A stretch of DNA of 64,000 bases, from assembly GCA_947471745.1 (NCBI GenBank), contig CANJKZ010001109.1, positions 1,054,001-1,118,000 on the forward strand, written 5' to 3'. The position numbers and the translations under genes are program-made. Shown in pieces: positions 42,625 through 55,936 of the stretch (within the stretch, counting starts at the first letter, position 1; each line of letters opens with the position of its first letter). The notes below the pieces were generated by a model, which had not been told where the DNA came from, searched no databases, and saw nothing but the letters and a program-made list of their open reading frames with translations. This stretch comes from Closterium sp. Naga37s-1 (Eukaryota; Streptophyta; Zygnematophyceae; Desmidiales; Closteriaceae).

Positions 42625-44129
42625 CAGCTCATTATTGAGAATTATCAAATTACAACAAAACAAAACATAATTACACCTTGATGCTCACTCAACCGCCCAC
42701 TTTGAACACGCCCACTTCCACTCCATACGCCTAATGGTCGACATTAACAGCCAACGGCCCGCTCGTTACTGGCCCAAGATAAGTTAATCGAGTTTCCCAG
42801 ACAAAACACGCTGGGCTACCCACAATTATGGCGACTGTTCTACATTCAGTCCCATTTTGCCCCTAGTGAGGACTTGCCCGAGAGAGGAGCACAGGGAAAG
42901 ATGGGGAACGCGACTGAAATAGGCATCAGGTGTACATGCTCGTTACGGCCAGCCGTTTCTTTGCAAACGAATTATGAGTTCGTTATTGGCTATTGGAGGA
43001 ACCAAGTTGCTGTCACTCGAATTGGAAATAATTAAGCGACGCGACGACTCTCAATTTTTTCTCAATCCTGTCGACTAACCTCGCTCCACGCTCCCCCTTT
43101 TTCTTTTTTCTCAATCCCATGAAGCGCAACTTGCTCTACACCCGCAAACATGGTTTAGTCACTCTGCGTATACGCAATTCACGAGTTTCAGATCCCTTTG
43201 ATTTCTTGCTTTTGGGTGAGAACAAATCTGACACTATCCAGATGCAATAATTGCAACCCATTAGTACGAGTTGTCATTTTGAGCAGTTGCATTTATGATA
43301 CACAGTGGCCGTACTGACGTGTTGCCTAGATACTTCAGGGCTGGAATGATAAAAAAAATGCAAAATCGTAGACAACTAGACTCTTGCATCAGACTAGACA
43401 ACAATATAGCGTGGACTATAACTTTCAGATTTAGCAAAAAAAAAAAATCAACCCACAAATTCACAGGCATATCAAAGAGGTTTTGCATTTTGTCTCAAAA
43501 AGTGCGATTTTGCAAAATTATATGTCAAAAACACAGAGTATTTCTCTATAATTAAATATTTTAGGAGTTTTTGGAAGTATATTATTAAGTTTAGTTTGTT
43601 TTCAAATTTCCAATATTTTAAAAAAACCAATGTCTAATATGTCAAATTTAATTCATATAACGCCTTACATAACATTGTAGCCTAGAAAAACAAATAGCTT
43701 AAAGGTTATTGCGTATTAAAACCCGAAGCCTGAATTACAAAAACTGAGTCAACGCTTGGTTTGGTAGGTTTGGGGTTCGGGCAATATGAGGTGCGGCAGA
43801 ATTGCGAAAGCAAAAAAGTTAGCGAAACATGATGCGACTCTCCCGTGAGTCAACGAGGCGTTATCAGCCAACGCAACCCAACAGTTCGCATACATTCTGC
43901 TTACAACCCCAGAGAGCTAGAGCAGGGTAAAAACCTGTGCGACAGAACAAGCGAACAACTCAGACAAGCTTTTTAGGATCCAAGCATCGCGCTCACCAGC
44001 CAGGCATATCAAGTGAACACAATTTAGGGACGATCGAATAGAAGATGAAGCGCGGTCATGCAATCGAAGTGAATCGTAGGCGCTGGCTGCGAGTGTGACG
44101 CACGTAGAAACGAGATGGCACGGGAGATA

Positions 44130-45450
44130 TTAGCGATTTGCCCACCTCGCTTCCCCCGCCCGTCGCCCTCGCTCTTCCCGCGCACCACCTCCTCCCCGCC
44201 CGTCGCCTCGCCTCCTCCCTGCCCGTCGCCTTTGCTTCCTCCGCCCGCCCTCGCTTCTCCCCTCCCGTTGCCCTCGCTTCCCATACCCGCCGCCCTCGCT
44301 TCCCCCGCCCGTCGCGTACCGCATCTTCCCCGCCTACCACCCTCGCCTCGCGGGTCGCCATCGCCGCCTCCCCCTCCCGTCGACCTCGCTTTCCCCCTCC
44401 CGTCGACCTCGCTTTCCCCCTCCCGTCCACCTCGCTTTCCCCCTCCCGTCGACCTCGCTTTCCCCCTTCCGTCGACCTCGCTTTCCCCCTCCCGTCGCCC
44501 TCGCTTTCCCCCTCCCGTCGCCCTCGTTTTCCCTCCCCATCGCTCGCCGAGTCGACCTCTCCTCTCCCACCTGTCGCTGCGTCAACATTGTTCTCATTCC
44601 CGCCGCTGACGTCTTCGTCGAGCGTCCCCTCTTCTTCGCCCTCGCTTCCTTCCTCCGTCGCCCATGCCCATTCCCCTCCCTCGCGCCGACGCCCTGGTTT
44701 CCCGCCCCGCCGCCTTCTCTACCCTTCCCAGTGCCCTGGTTTACCACCTCTTTTTTTCCCCACCCAAAGCTTCACTCTCACCCACGTACACTCATGCGAA
44801 ACAATTACTCCCCTTCCTCCCTTCACTCTGTTCCCCCCTGTTCACTCCCTCCCCCCCCCCTGATCACTCTCTTCCCCCTTGCTCATTCTGTTTCCCCCTT
44901 GCTCATTCTGTTTCCCCCTTGCTCATTCTGTTTCCCCCTGCTCACCCTCTTCCCCCCAGTTCGTGGTGTTCCCCCCTGTTCACTCCCTTTCCCCATGCCC
45001 ACCCTCATCCCCTTGCTCACTCCGCGCTCGCCTGCGGGCCTCATCACGACGTCCGCCCGCCCTCTCACACTCGCCACGCCTCCCCACGCACCCTTCCTCA
45101 TAAGCCCCTGCTTTCCATTCCCACTCTCAACCCTCATCGCCTCTTTTCCCCTCGAACAACTTCATTTCCCTTTCCCTACCTTTGAACTTCCATGGTATTT
45201 TTTCTCACGCCTTCCCTGCAATTCCTCCCCTTCTAACCCAATCCTCCTCCGCCACTCCTCGCCTCTCTCACACTCCTCGCCTCTCTCACACTCCTCGCCT
45301 CTCTCACACTCCTCGCCACTCTCACACTCCTCGCCTCTCTCACACTCCCCGCCTCTCTCACACTCCTCGCCTCTCTCACACTCCTCCTCGCCTCTCTCAC
45401 ACTCCCCGCCTCTCTCACACTCCTCGCCTCTCTCACACTCCTCGCCTCTC
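44130..45450 (+). repeat. Pyrimidine-rich tandem repeats inside the large Mutator-like element
   Basis: C/T-rich units such as CCCGTCGACCTCGCTTTCCC (44370-44520) and CCTCTCTCACACTCCTCG (45260-45450). Long open frames here are by-products of the composition. Confidence 0.7.
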
Positions 45451-45452
45451 TC

Positions 45453-45553
45453 ACACCCTCGACGTGCGCAAGGCGCATGCCATCAGCGCACGCCAGGCAG
45501 CGGCCAGCGTGGTGGCGCTGTTCGGCGAGTGCAGCACGGACAGGGCTGCTCTC
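45453..45553 (+). pseudogene. Exon-like fragment inside the large Mutator-like element
   Basis: A short balanced-composition stretch reads DVRKAHAISARQAAASVVAL and then FGECSTDRAAL, quite unlike the low-complexity sequence on either side. It could be a captured host exon; I do not recognise the parent gene. Confidence 0.4.
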
Positions 45554-46269
45554 ACTATGTTTCTCCCTGCTCGCTCCCTTCCCGCTCCTCACTCTGTTTC
45601 CCCCTTGCTCGCTCTGTTTCCTCTCTTCCCCCCTGTTTTTTCTATTCCCCCCTGCTCACTCTCTTCCTCCACTGCTCATTCTCTTCCCCTTGCTGCTCGT
45701 TCTGTTTTCCCCTGCTCGCTCTCTTCCCCTTGCTCACTATGTTTCTCCCTGCTCACTATCTTCCCACCTGCTCACTCCCTTTCAACATGTTCTCTCTCTT
45801 TCCCCCTGCTCAATTATTTTACCTCTGCTCACTGTCTCCCCTGCACTCTGTTTTTCCCTGCTCATTCTGTTCTTTCCTGCTCACTCCCCTATTCAACCCT
45901 TTACCCATGCAGTGTGTCGGTGCCCAGCACCAGCTGTTGGGAGGGAACCACAAGTCCTGGTTTTTTGCTGCTGTATGTGCAGACAAGAGTTGGACAAGAC
46001 ATCACATGGACTAGCTTGTTCTTTTTTACTAGATTGATGCACATTGTAAGTGGTCTACAGTCTCATACCTCTGTGGATCAAAATTTAGTATATAATACTA
46101 AATATCCAACATTGGCATGTCTATTTGGGGGGGGACCTGTACAAACCCAGTTGTGAAAATCAGATGCTCGTGGCTGAAGCAGAACGCATACAAAAGGGTG
46201 GGCACTGACACTGACAAACCGGCACCTGCGAAGAGGAAGAAATAAAGAGACACTCACGGATTATTATTA

Positions 46270-47200
46270 TGGTAGGAGACAAACGAGAGGCAGAGATGGG
46301 TTGGGGTGGAGATGGGTGGGGCAGAGATGGGTGGGGCGGAATGGGGTGATTTTGAAGGGTGGGGCGGAATGGGGTGACCTTGAGATGGGGTGGGGCGGAG
46401 TGGGCCAGGGCGGAGTGGGGTGGGGCGAAGATGGGGGAGAGCGGAGTGGGGTGGGGCGGAGATGGGGGAGAGCGGAGTGGGGTGGGGCGGAGATGGGGGA
46501 GAGCGTAGTGGGGTGGGGCGGAGATGGGGGAGAGCGTAGTGGGGTGGGGCGGAGATGGGGGAGAGCGTAGTGGGGTGGGGCGGAGATGGGGGAGAGCGTA
46601 GTGGGGTGGGGCGGAGATGGGGGAGAGCGGAGTGGGGTGGGGCGGAACCGCATCTCCCCTCCCCAAAAAGCTTCTTAGTGCTGAAAAGCACAACGGATGA
46701 GGGGTGAGGAGGAGATGGGGTGAGGAGGAGATGGGGGTGGGGCGGAATGGGGTGGGGCGGAATGGGGTGGGGCGGATTGGGGTGGGGCGGATTGGGGTGG
46801 GGCGGAATGGGGTGAGGCGGAATGGGATGGGGCGGAATGGGGTGGGGCGGAATGGGGTGGGGCGGAATGGGGTGGGGCGGAATGGGGTGGGGCGGAATGG
46901 GTTGAAACGGAATGGTGAGGTGAGGGATGGAGAGGGAAGGGATGGGGAGAAGAGGGATGGGGAGAAGAGGGATGGGGAGAAGAGGGACGGTAAGTTGAGA
47001 GACTGGGAGGTGAGGGATGGGGAGGGAAGGGATGGAGAGGGAAGGGATGGGGAGGCGGGGATGGGGAGGTGAGGGATGGGGAGGGACGGGATGGGGAGAT
47101 GAGGGATGGGGAGGGAAGGGATGGGGAGATGAGGGATAGGGAGGGAAGGGATGGGGAGATGAGGGATGGGGAGGGAAGGGATGGGGATGGAGCATAGGCG
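46270..47200 (+). repeat. G-rich tandem repeats inside the large Mutator-like element
   Basis: Units of about 31 bp (GGCGGAGATGGGGGAGAGCG...), 15 bp (GGCGGAATGGGGTGG) and 30 bp (GGGGAGATGAGGGATGGGGA...). Closely spaced G runs give strong G-quadruplex potential on the plus strand. Confidence 0.8.
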
Positions 47201-48628
47201 ACGGAGGGGAATGAGAGAAGGCGAGGGGCAGGGGGTGAGCCTGGGCGACGGAGGGAAGTGAGCGTGTGCGGAGTACGGGCAGTGAGCGTGGGCGATGGAT
47301 GGGGGGAGAGCGTGCGTGGTGGGGAGGAGTGAGCGTGGGCGACGGAGGGGACTGTCGCGACAGGAGGGAAGCGAGAGAACGTGGCGGGAGGGAGAGAGCG
47401 TGGGCGGCGGAAGGGGAGTTGTCGCGCGCAACGGGAGGGAGTGCGCGCGGACGGAGCTGGGGTGAGGAGGAGACGGGGTGAGGCGGAGATGCGGGAAGGA
47501 ATAGGCCGTGGCGACGAGCGGGGGTGAGCGTGTGCGACCGAAGGATTGCGCGAAGGCGATGGAATGGGGGTGAGCGTGGGCGACGGAAGTGAATGATCGT
47601 GGGCGACGGTACGATTTTCCCCCGCGATCGCGATGGGAAGGGAGTGAGCGTGGGCGACGGGAAGGGCTTGAGCGTGGGCGACGGAAGGGAGTGCGCGCCG
47701 GCGACGAAAGGGAGTGTGCGTGACCGTTCGAGGGGAGTGCCTGTGTGCGACGGGAAGGCGTTATCATCCGCGACGGAGGGATGTTCGCGTGCGCAACAGA
47801 GGGTTTTGCGTGAAGGAGATGGGAGGGAAGGGAGCGTGCTCGTTCGAGGGAAGAAGCGTGAGGGATGGAGGGGATCGCGTGTGTGTTCCGGAAGGGGTCC
47901 GAGTGTGGACGTCGGGGAGAAGAAGCGATGCGGCGAAGCAGGTGGATGAAACCTACGCGGCGGATAGAGAGGACGTCGCGGCTATGAAGATAGGCGACAT
48001 TGGTGCGGTGGGCGGTGTGGAAGTGAAACCAGGGCGACGACGGGCATATGTGCAACCATGGCCCCGGCTAGCTATGTCGAGTGGAAACGTGACCTAGAAC
48101 CGCGGGGCGCTTTAGAGACGGATTGGAAGAATGAAGGCATGGTCCTAACGTCCTAAGGAGGAATTTTCCGCCATGCGCTGGAATGGGGTAGAATGCTAGA
48201 TGTTCTATGCTATGGCTGTCGCTCTAGCTGCTCAGACTAGGCAGTTTCGAACGACCTGAATTACATATTTCCAGTTTGGTGTGCACACCTCAGCCCAGGA
48301 ACCGAGCGACCCTTCCCTGCGCTGCCTGCGACTTCTTTCACGTTTTGCAGGTGAAAACCTGGTAACCACACTGGTTCGGGAGGGAAAGTGTTAACACCTC
48401 CCAACTTTTCTTGTAATTCATGCTGCGGGTAAACCATGCCTGGCTTAAAAATATGTGTCGTCCAACAAATCCGATACAAACTCTGTCGACAGTTGTTCTC
48501 CATTTATCGCGAAAGCGCATGTAGAAGTCCATGGGATATAAAAAATCGGGTAGCGCTGTGCGAGGGTAGTCGACAGGTTTGAGAAAATTTCGAAAATCGT
48601 CGCGTCGCGCGATTATTTCCTCGAATTG

Positions 48629-49931
48629 AGAACTGCTACAAAAAAAATTAGTTTCGGCGCAGTACAGTTGGCAACAAGCTGGGCTGGCAAGGCAAACAAC
48701 TGTATCTCGTACAGCCGGGCACTGTGGAAGGTCAGTCTGGTTCACCTCGAAACAGTGCTGTAAATATTGAAAGCACACTGCGGATGGCTTGTACTTGATA
48801 ATCATGTTATACAATAAGGTTTTCTCAGACAAACAGTTTTTTCCTTCAGATAAACTAGGAAGACCAGAAGGACGCGTTCAGCCAATTGAGACACACAGTC
48901 CGACTTCAGGCGGTTATTCATATTTGAACCCCGCCATCACAATCACCTACCCGACTTGATCGAACCGGAATGAGACATCGGTTCGTCGATTCGGGAGTTG
49001 ATCCTGTCTCGCGACGCCTAACGAACAATAACTGATTGCGAATTCATCTCAACAGTCGCGATTCCAGTCAGTCCTGCTGTTTTTGCGTGGAGCACTTCTC
49101 GCCGAGATGCCATTTTCTCCCCACACCAGATCGCGTGAGAGAACTTACTCGGCGGTTGAAATTCTTGAACGGATTCGAAGTTGATAATTTTTCTTTATGT
49201 GTTTTACGGTCTATTCGTATTTTTATTTCACAATTTTTCCTGAAGATATGATTCATTTTCACATGGCCTTCGCTGGACCCTGCCAAATTCCGAGCCTTTG
49301 AAGGTTTGTTCTGGACTTGAGACTCGACGAGACGGCTCAGCCGGCTCTTTGCTGCCAGGTTTCACCGAATCACGTCATTCTATTCCACGTGTAATTTGTA
49401 AACAGTAGGGGCTGGAAACTGGGGCGCTGCCGTTAATCTCCCCGCATTTGGCGGTAGATGACATCCCGCTCGCGCCACTCGCGGAGCGACGCCGTGCACT
49501 TGTGCCTGCTCGATCCGAGCGGCTCGGAAGAGCTACAGCAATCACTCGCTGGATTGGCCATCAGTGCCACATCGCGAAGTTCCACCAATCACTAATTTTG
49601 CCCCCTCCCATTTCCCCTCCCCCCACCCCCCCTCCAAACTTTGCTAGCCCGAGCTCTCCCTCCCATCCCCACATTCTGGGTGTGTCGCATTTGCGAGTAA
49701 AATTGCCAAATGCACTAGTAACCTGGAGTTTGCTAATGGATTCCTAAACTCGTATGTCGTGGAGTGTGGCTAGAAAGAGATAGGGTAGTCGTACCTGAGA
49801 ATGGCCTACTCACCGTGAGGTAGCTCACAGCTCCGTGAAGGCGTTTGTGTTTCGTCAGAATGTTGCATCTTTGGTAAATTCTGTGAGTGACGATTCCCTG
49901 CTCGTGCCGCAAATCCCGCTCAATTCATTCA
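48629..49931 (+). other. Non-coding stretch upstream of WRKY gene 2
   Basis: No recognisable gene or repeat family. It presumably includes the promoter of WRKY gene 2. Confidence 0.5.
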
Positions 49932-50891
49932 ATGGACGACTACGGTTCAAGCTCAAATCACGACAATGCTAGTACTACCAATGCTACTTCTATACAGCAT
50001 ATCTCCTGTAGCAACAATGCTGGGAGCGCGTCGCGGCTCGTGCTACTACAATCGCCGCCACTAGTAGTATCGCCTTCTTCCGAAGGCGACTCGCCGAGGT
50101 TATCTGCAGAAAAGGACCTTCTCCCTGATGGAGACGATGGACATGACAGTGAATTTCGTCGCGCGGGGCGAATCCAGCACATTGTTAATTCCGACGGCTT
50201 TAATTGGCTCAAGTACGGCGAGAAACGCGTCTCGGCGTCTCGGCCGATTGTAAGGTACTACCTTGGGATTATAATAGTGTGCGGATCGGCCAGGGATACA
50301 TTTTTTAGTGATAATCTGTCGGACTTCATGTATGCTTTTCGTTTATCTTCTTCAGTTATTTTTCTTCAAACACCGTGTAGGTATTCAAAACTATACCCTG
50401 TACTGTTGTACATTTAAAAAGGGTACAGATTACTGGACAGGCTCTATGGCATTTGAATTGGTTCCGCCATCCGCAACCACCCAAACTCCCAAGGTTTTTT
50501 CCGAGATGTTCTCTATTAGTAGTACTCCTGGCAGGGAAAGCGTGAAATTCTCCTTTTTTATTTTGCTTCGATGCGACCGCAGCGGCGCCTGTGAATCACC
50601 TATCAATGACGAGCTAATCACACTGTATGTTTTTCCTCCACTTCACGTTCGTTCCCTGCCTTCCGCCGCTCACCTGTCCCCCCCGTCCCCCGTCTACCCC
50701 CGTCACCCCGGTTGCCCTGGCGTCCACGTGCGTGTGGTCGCGAGCCGAATCCTCACCATGCCGTGCGCGCAAAGTAGTGGAGATCGACCCGTCCAGCAAG
50801 GTCACTCCCAGTACACTGCATACTCGTTATATGAACACCCACAACCACCGGACTAAGGGACAGTGCCCCCGCTACCTGCGCAAGCAACTGA

Positions 50892-51362
<471 letters not shown>

Positions 51363-52593
51363 TAAAAACCGACTATCCGGACACGGAGGAAAGAGCGGAG
51401 GAAACGACGAAGGGAGGGGCCACGGGCACTGGCAGCCTTGCCGGCTGCGAGTCGCGGCCTGCTACGCCCGTCACTCCGCTCCCCCTTTTCGAGTCGCCCA
51501 TTGGCCGTCCCCAGTCGCGGTACGCAACGATCGCGAGAGGCATGGCCCTGTCTGCGCGCGCGCCTGCACCCGCGCCTGCGCCTGTGGTTGCGCCTGCGCC
51601 TGCGCCTGCGCCTGTGATTGCGCCTGCGCCAGTGCGGCCTATGCTTGCCCCTCTGCCTGCGCCTATGCCTGCGCGTGTGCCTGCGCCTGCGCCTTTGCCT
51701 GTACGTATGCTTGCGCCTATGCCTGCGCCTGCAGCGTTCACTGGCGCCGCCACTGCCACCGCCACTGCCGCTGCCACTACCGCTGCCACTGTCAGCGTGA
51801 GCAACGGAGTTGTTAAATCCGAGCCTAGATGGAGCACGAGGGTGCCTTTTATCTCGCCAGTTTACCACTTCAGCAGCAGCAGCAGCACTGGCGGCAGCGC
51901 TGGCAGTAACATCGGTGGTACAGGCAGCGGCGGTGGCGCGGGCGGGGGAGCAGCATCATGGGTGCGGATCGTGCCTCAGTGCCCTGCGCAGGTGGGTGGA
52001 GGGCTGTGGTCAGCCGCTGCACCCGCATCTGCCGCTGCTGCTGCATGCCCTTCATCTCCTGCCCTTTCCCTCTCACCTGCTGCCTTATCTGTGACTGCCG
52101 CCGCTTCTTCTGCTGCTGCGACCCCTGCTGCTGCTGCAGCATCACCTTTCCCATGCCGTCTTGCTCCAGCTGTAGCACCACCGGCACCAGCACCAGCGCC
52201 AGCGCCAGCACGACTTGGAAGCTGTGGTTCCGGTAGCAGCAGCAACACCACTGGTTCTGGCCAGTCAGGGCACTTGGCATGCTCCGGGCAATCTAGCCAT
52301 TCGGGAGGATCGGGGACTTTCGGGCTGTCTGGGGATTCTTCTTTTGTGGCAGCTGGTGCTGCTTGTGCTGCTGATGCTGGTGCTGCTGGTGCTGCTGGTG
52401 CTGGTGCTGGTAACAGTGGGGGCAGCAGAGACAGCAGCGACAGCAACGATAGCGCTGCTGCTCTTGCGGTTTCGACGAAAGGAGGCAGCAGCATCAGCAG
52501 CATCACTGCGCTCCCTGTCACTATGATGCCCACATTCATCCAGCCTAATGCAGTCGCTGCCTCTGCTTCACCTGCTGCTGCTACTGCATCTAT

Positions 52594-52632
<39 letters not shown>

Positions 52633-53999
52633 ACCCAATGCTGTCGCTGCACCATCTCCTGGGTTCGCTCCAGCAGCAGCAGCAACCCCTCCCAGGGCGC
52701 AGAGCCGTCGTCCCTTCCGAGTGCCCAGAAGCATGGCTGGCGCTGCCATAACTGCTGCCTCTGCACTTGCTGCCGCTGCTTCTAATTGTGCTGCCTCTGC
52801 ACCAATCACAGCAGGAGCCACCACCAAAACCGCTGCTTCTGCTTCTGCTGGATCCACTGAAGCTGCTGCCTCTGCTGCTGCTACGTTTTCCGTTGCTGCA
52901 TCTGCTGCAGGCGCGTCTGCTGTGGGTGCGGTTCACCCCGCTCTCCTGCCGTCATCCACCCTGGTGCTGCCGGTGCTGCTGGCTCAGCCGGCGCATTCTC
53001 ATGCCGCTGCCTCCGTGCTCGCTGCTGCCCTTACGGCTGCTGCCAAAGCTCCTCCTCCTCCTGCTGCTGCGTCTCCTCCTGTTGCTGCTGCGCCTCCTCC
53101 TGTTGCTGCTGCCACTGCCGCTCCTGCTGCAGTTGACGCCACTGCTGCTGCTATTGACGCCACTGCTGCTGCGGCGTGTGTTCGAGACGCTGCCCGTGCC
53201 GCAGCGTGTTACAAAAGCACGCTTGCCTCCCGCCAAGTGCTCCATAGCCACGAGATGTTATTGGAGTGCAAGCCCTGCCTTGCCGACTTGCCAGTCACCG
53301 CGCTCATCCCGTCTGTAGCCTCTCATCCCGCCGCCACTGCTGCCGCTGCCGCCCCCGCCGCTACTGGTGCTCCTGCTTCTTCTGCAGCTGCTGTGGGCTC
53401 TTCCCCTTGCTCACACGCAGCTGTTGCCTCTGTGAGACAGCTTGATCCGCCCGCGCTTGTGGATGCAGCTGCAGCACTTGCTGCTGATGATTCCACAGCA
53501 GCAGCTCCTGTCATTGGTGGTGTCTCTTCCGAATCCGTTGGCGTTACTGCTGGTGCTGATGCTGCTGCTGCTGCTGCTCTGGTCACTGAATTAGCAGCTT
53601 CATTAGCAGAAATAAAAGCTGAAACTGAGTCTGAAAACGGCCTCATTAATAAGCCGGCTGACCCGCAAATTGAGGCCTCTTTAGCAGAACCAAATATCGA
53701 GGAACAGAGGACAGAGCAGAAGGGCGGTGGGGCAGCGGATGTGGTGGGAAGGGAAGGCAACGCAGCAGCGGCAACAGGCACGGCAGGAGCAGCATCAGCA
53801 GCAGCAACGGAGTGGGTCCGTCTAGTGCAACTTATTGATATGGAAAACCCTTCTGCTGCTGGCTCTCCTAGCATGCGTTACCGCGGTAAACCGAGCACCT
53901 CTGGGCAGCTGCAGCTGCAGCAAGCAGCCAGCATGTCTGCTGCCGATGTCGCTGCGTGCTGCAGCGACCTTGCAGGAGACGATGGTCATCATGATTCGG

Positions 54000-55463
54000 A
54001 TCCTGATCCTGAACATGATCCTGAACATGATCCTGAACATGATCCTGAACATGATCCTGAACATGATCCTGAACATGATCCTGAACATGATCCTGAACAT
54101 GATCCTGAACATGATCCTGAACATGATCCTGAACATGATCCTGACATGATCCTGAACATGATCCTGAACATGATCCTGAACATGATCCTGAACATGATCC
54201 TGAAACATGATCCTGAACATGATCCTGAACATGATCCTGAACATGATCCTGAACATGATCCTGAACATGATCCTGAACATGATCCTGAACATGATCCTGA
54301 ACATGATCCTGAACATGATCCTGAACATGATCCTGAACATGAGCCTGAAATGATCCTGAACATGATCCTGAACATGATCCTGAACATGATCCTGAACATG
54401 ATCCTGAACATGATCCTGAACATGATCCTGAACATGATCCTGAACATGATCCTGAACATGATCCTGAACATGATCCTGAACATGATCCTGAACATGATCC
54501 TGAACATGATCCTGAACATGATCCTGAACATGATCCTGAACATGATCCTGAACATGATCCTGAACATGATCCTGAACATGATCCTGAACATGATCCTGAA
54601 CATGATCCTGAACATGATCCTGAACATGATCCTGAACATGATCCTGAACATGATCCTGAACATGATCCTGAACATGATCCTGAACATGATCCTGAACATG
54701 ATCCTGAACATGATCCTGAACATGATCCTGAACATGATCCTGAACATGATCCTGAACATGATCCTGAACATGATCCTGAACATGATCCTGAACATGATCC
54801 TGAACATGATCCTGAACATGATCCTGAACATGATCCTGAACATGATCCTGAACATGATCCTGAACATGATCCTGAACATGATCCTGAACATGATCCTGAA
54901 CATGATCCTGAACATGATCCTGAACATGATCCTGAACATGATCCTGAACATGATCCTGAACATGATCCTGAACATGATCCTGAACATGATCCTGAACATG
55001 ATCCTGAACATGATCCTGAACATGATCCTGAACATGATCCTGAACATGATCCTGAACATGATCCTGAACATGATCCTGAACATGATCCTGAACATGATCC
55101 TGAACATGATCCTGAACATGATCCTGAACATGATCCTGAACATGATCCTGAACATGATCCTGAACATGATCCTGAACATGATCCTGAACATGATCCTGAA
55201 CATGATCCTGAACATGATCCTGAACATGATCCTGAACATGATCCTGAACATGATCCTGAACATGATCCTGAACATGATCCTGAACATGATCCTGAACATG
55301 ATCCTGAACATGATCCTGAACATGATCCTGAACATGATCCTGAACATGATCCTGAACATGATCCTGAACATGATCCTGAACATGATCCTGAACATGATCC
55401 TGAACATGATCCTGAACATGATCCTGAACATGATCCTGAACATGATCCTGAACATGATCCTGC
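54000..55463 (+). repeat. 12-bp minisatellite (GATCCTGAACAT) of about 120 units
   Basis: In the gene's own frame it encodes Asp-Pro-Glu-His repeats. Single-base indels occur near 54141 (-1), 54203 (+1) and 54347 (-1). After the last one the array is read as Met-Ile-Leu-Asn until a stop just beyond it, whereas the original frame continues openly into the gene 2 C-terminal part (AKAGLQQMMLPGDAVEDF). Five of the six reading frames of the unit are open, so long open frames on both strands here are artefacts. Confidence 0.95.
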
Positions 55464-55889
55464 CAAAGCAGGGTTGCAGCAGATGATGCTGCCAGGAGAT
55501 GCAGTGGAGGATTTTCCTGCTTTGCATTGGGATGAGCTTCCGTGGGTGCCTGCTTTACCAATGGAAATGACAATGGGGATGGGGGAGGTGGCGGCACAGG
55601 GGGATACTGGTTCGACCGACCCTGCTTTTGGTGGTGGGGATGGTGCTGCTGATTTTATTGGGACTGGTAATACCGCTCATTCTGCTGATACTGCTGCTGT
55701 TGGCGATGCTGCTGCTGCAGTTCCTGCTGTTGCTGCTTCTGCCGTCTCAGCTGCCGCTGTAGCTACAACAGCACAAGCCAGCAACACCCTCGCATTGCCT
55801 CAACCGTCCCACGCTGATTCACCCTCTCCTGCCTCTTTCCCGCCCACAACAGCCTGCCATTCAACACTCACAGCGTGCGGAGCACAGGT

Positions 55890-55936
<47 letters not shown>

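Larger units (their letters stand above)
43025..48619. mobile_element. Large Mutator-like element with 4.7 kb of extra sequence (Pack-MULE candidate)
   Basis: It is bounded by inverted repeats of about 65 bp starting GAAATAAT and by the perfect 9-bp duplication CTCGAATTG (43016-43024 and 48620-48628). The left arm (43025-43717) and right arm (48427-48619) align with the two arms of the 918-bp element at 18466-19383. Where that element is continuous (GCGTATT to GGGTAAACC), this one carries 4,709 bp. The extra sequence holds pyrimidine- and purine-rich tandem repeats and at least one exon-like piece, but no transposase. It is either captured DNA (Pack-MULE) or a later insertion into a plain element. 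Confidence 0.83.

Noticed and set aside
46160..48055. A 631-codon minus-strand proline/histidine-rich frame
   Set aside because: It follows G-rich tandem repeats inside the Mutator-like element, has no domain, and changes with every repeat type.
53822..55597. Very long open frames on the minus strand (repeats of VQDH, CSGS or MFRI) across the 12-bp array
   Set aside because: Five of six frames of the repeat unit lack stops, so these are composition artefacts; only the plus-strand gene frame connects to conserved sequence.
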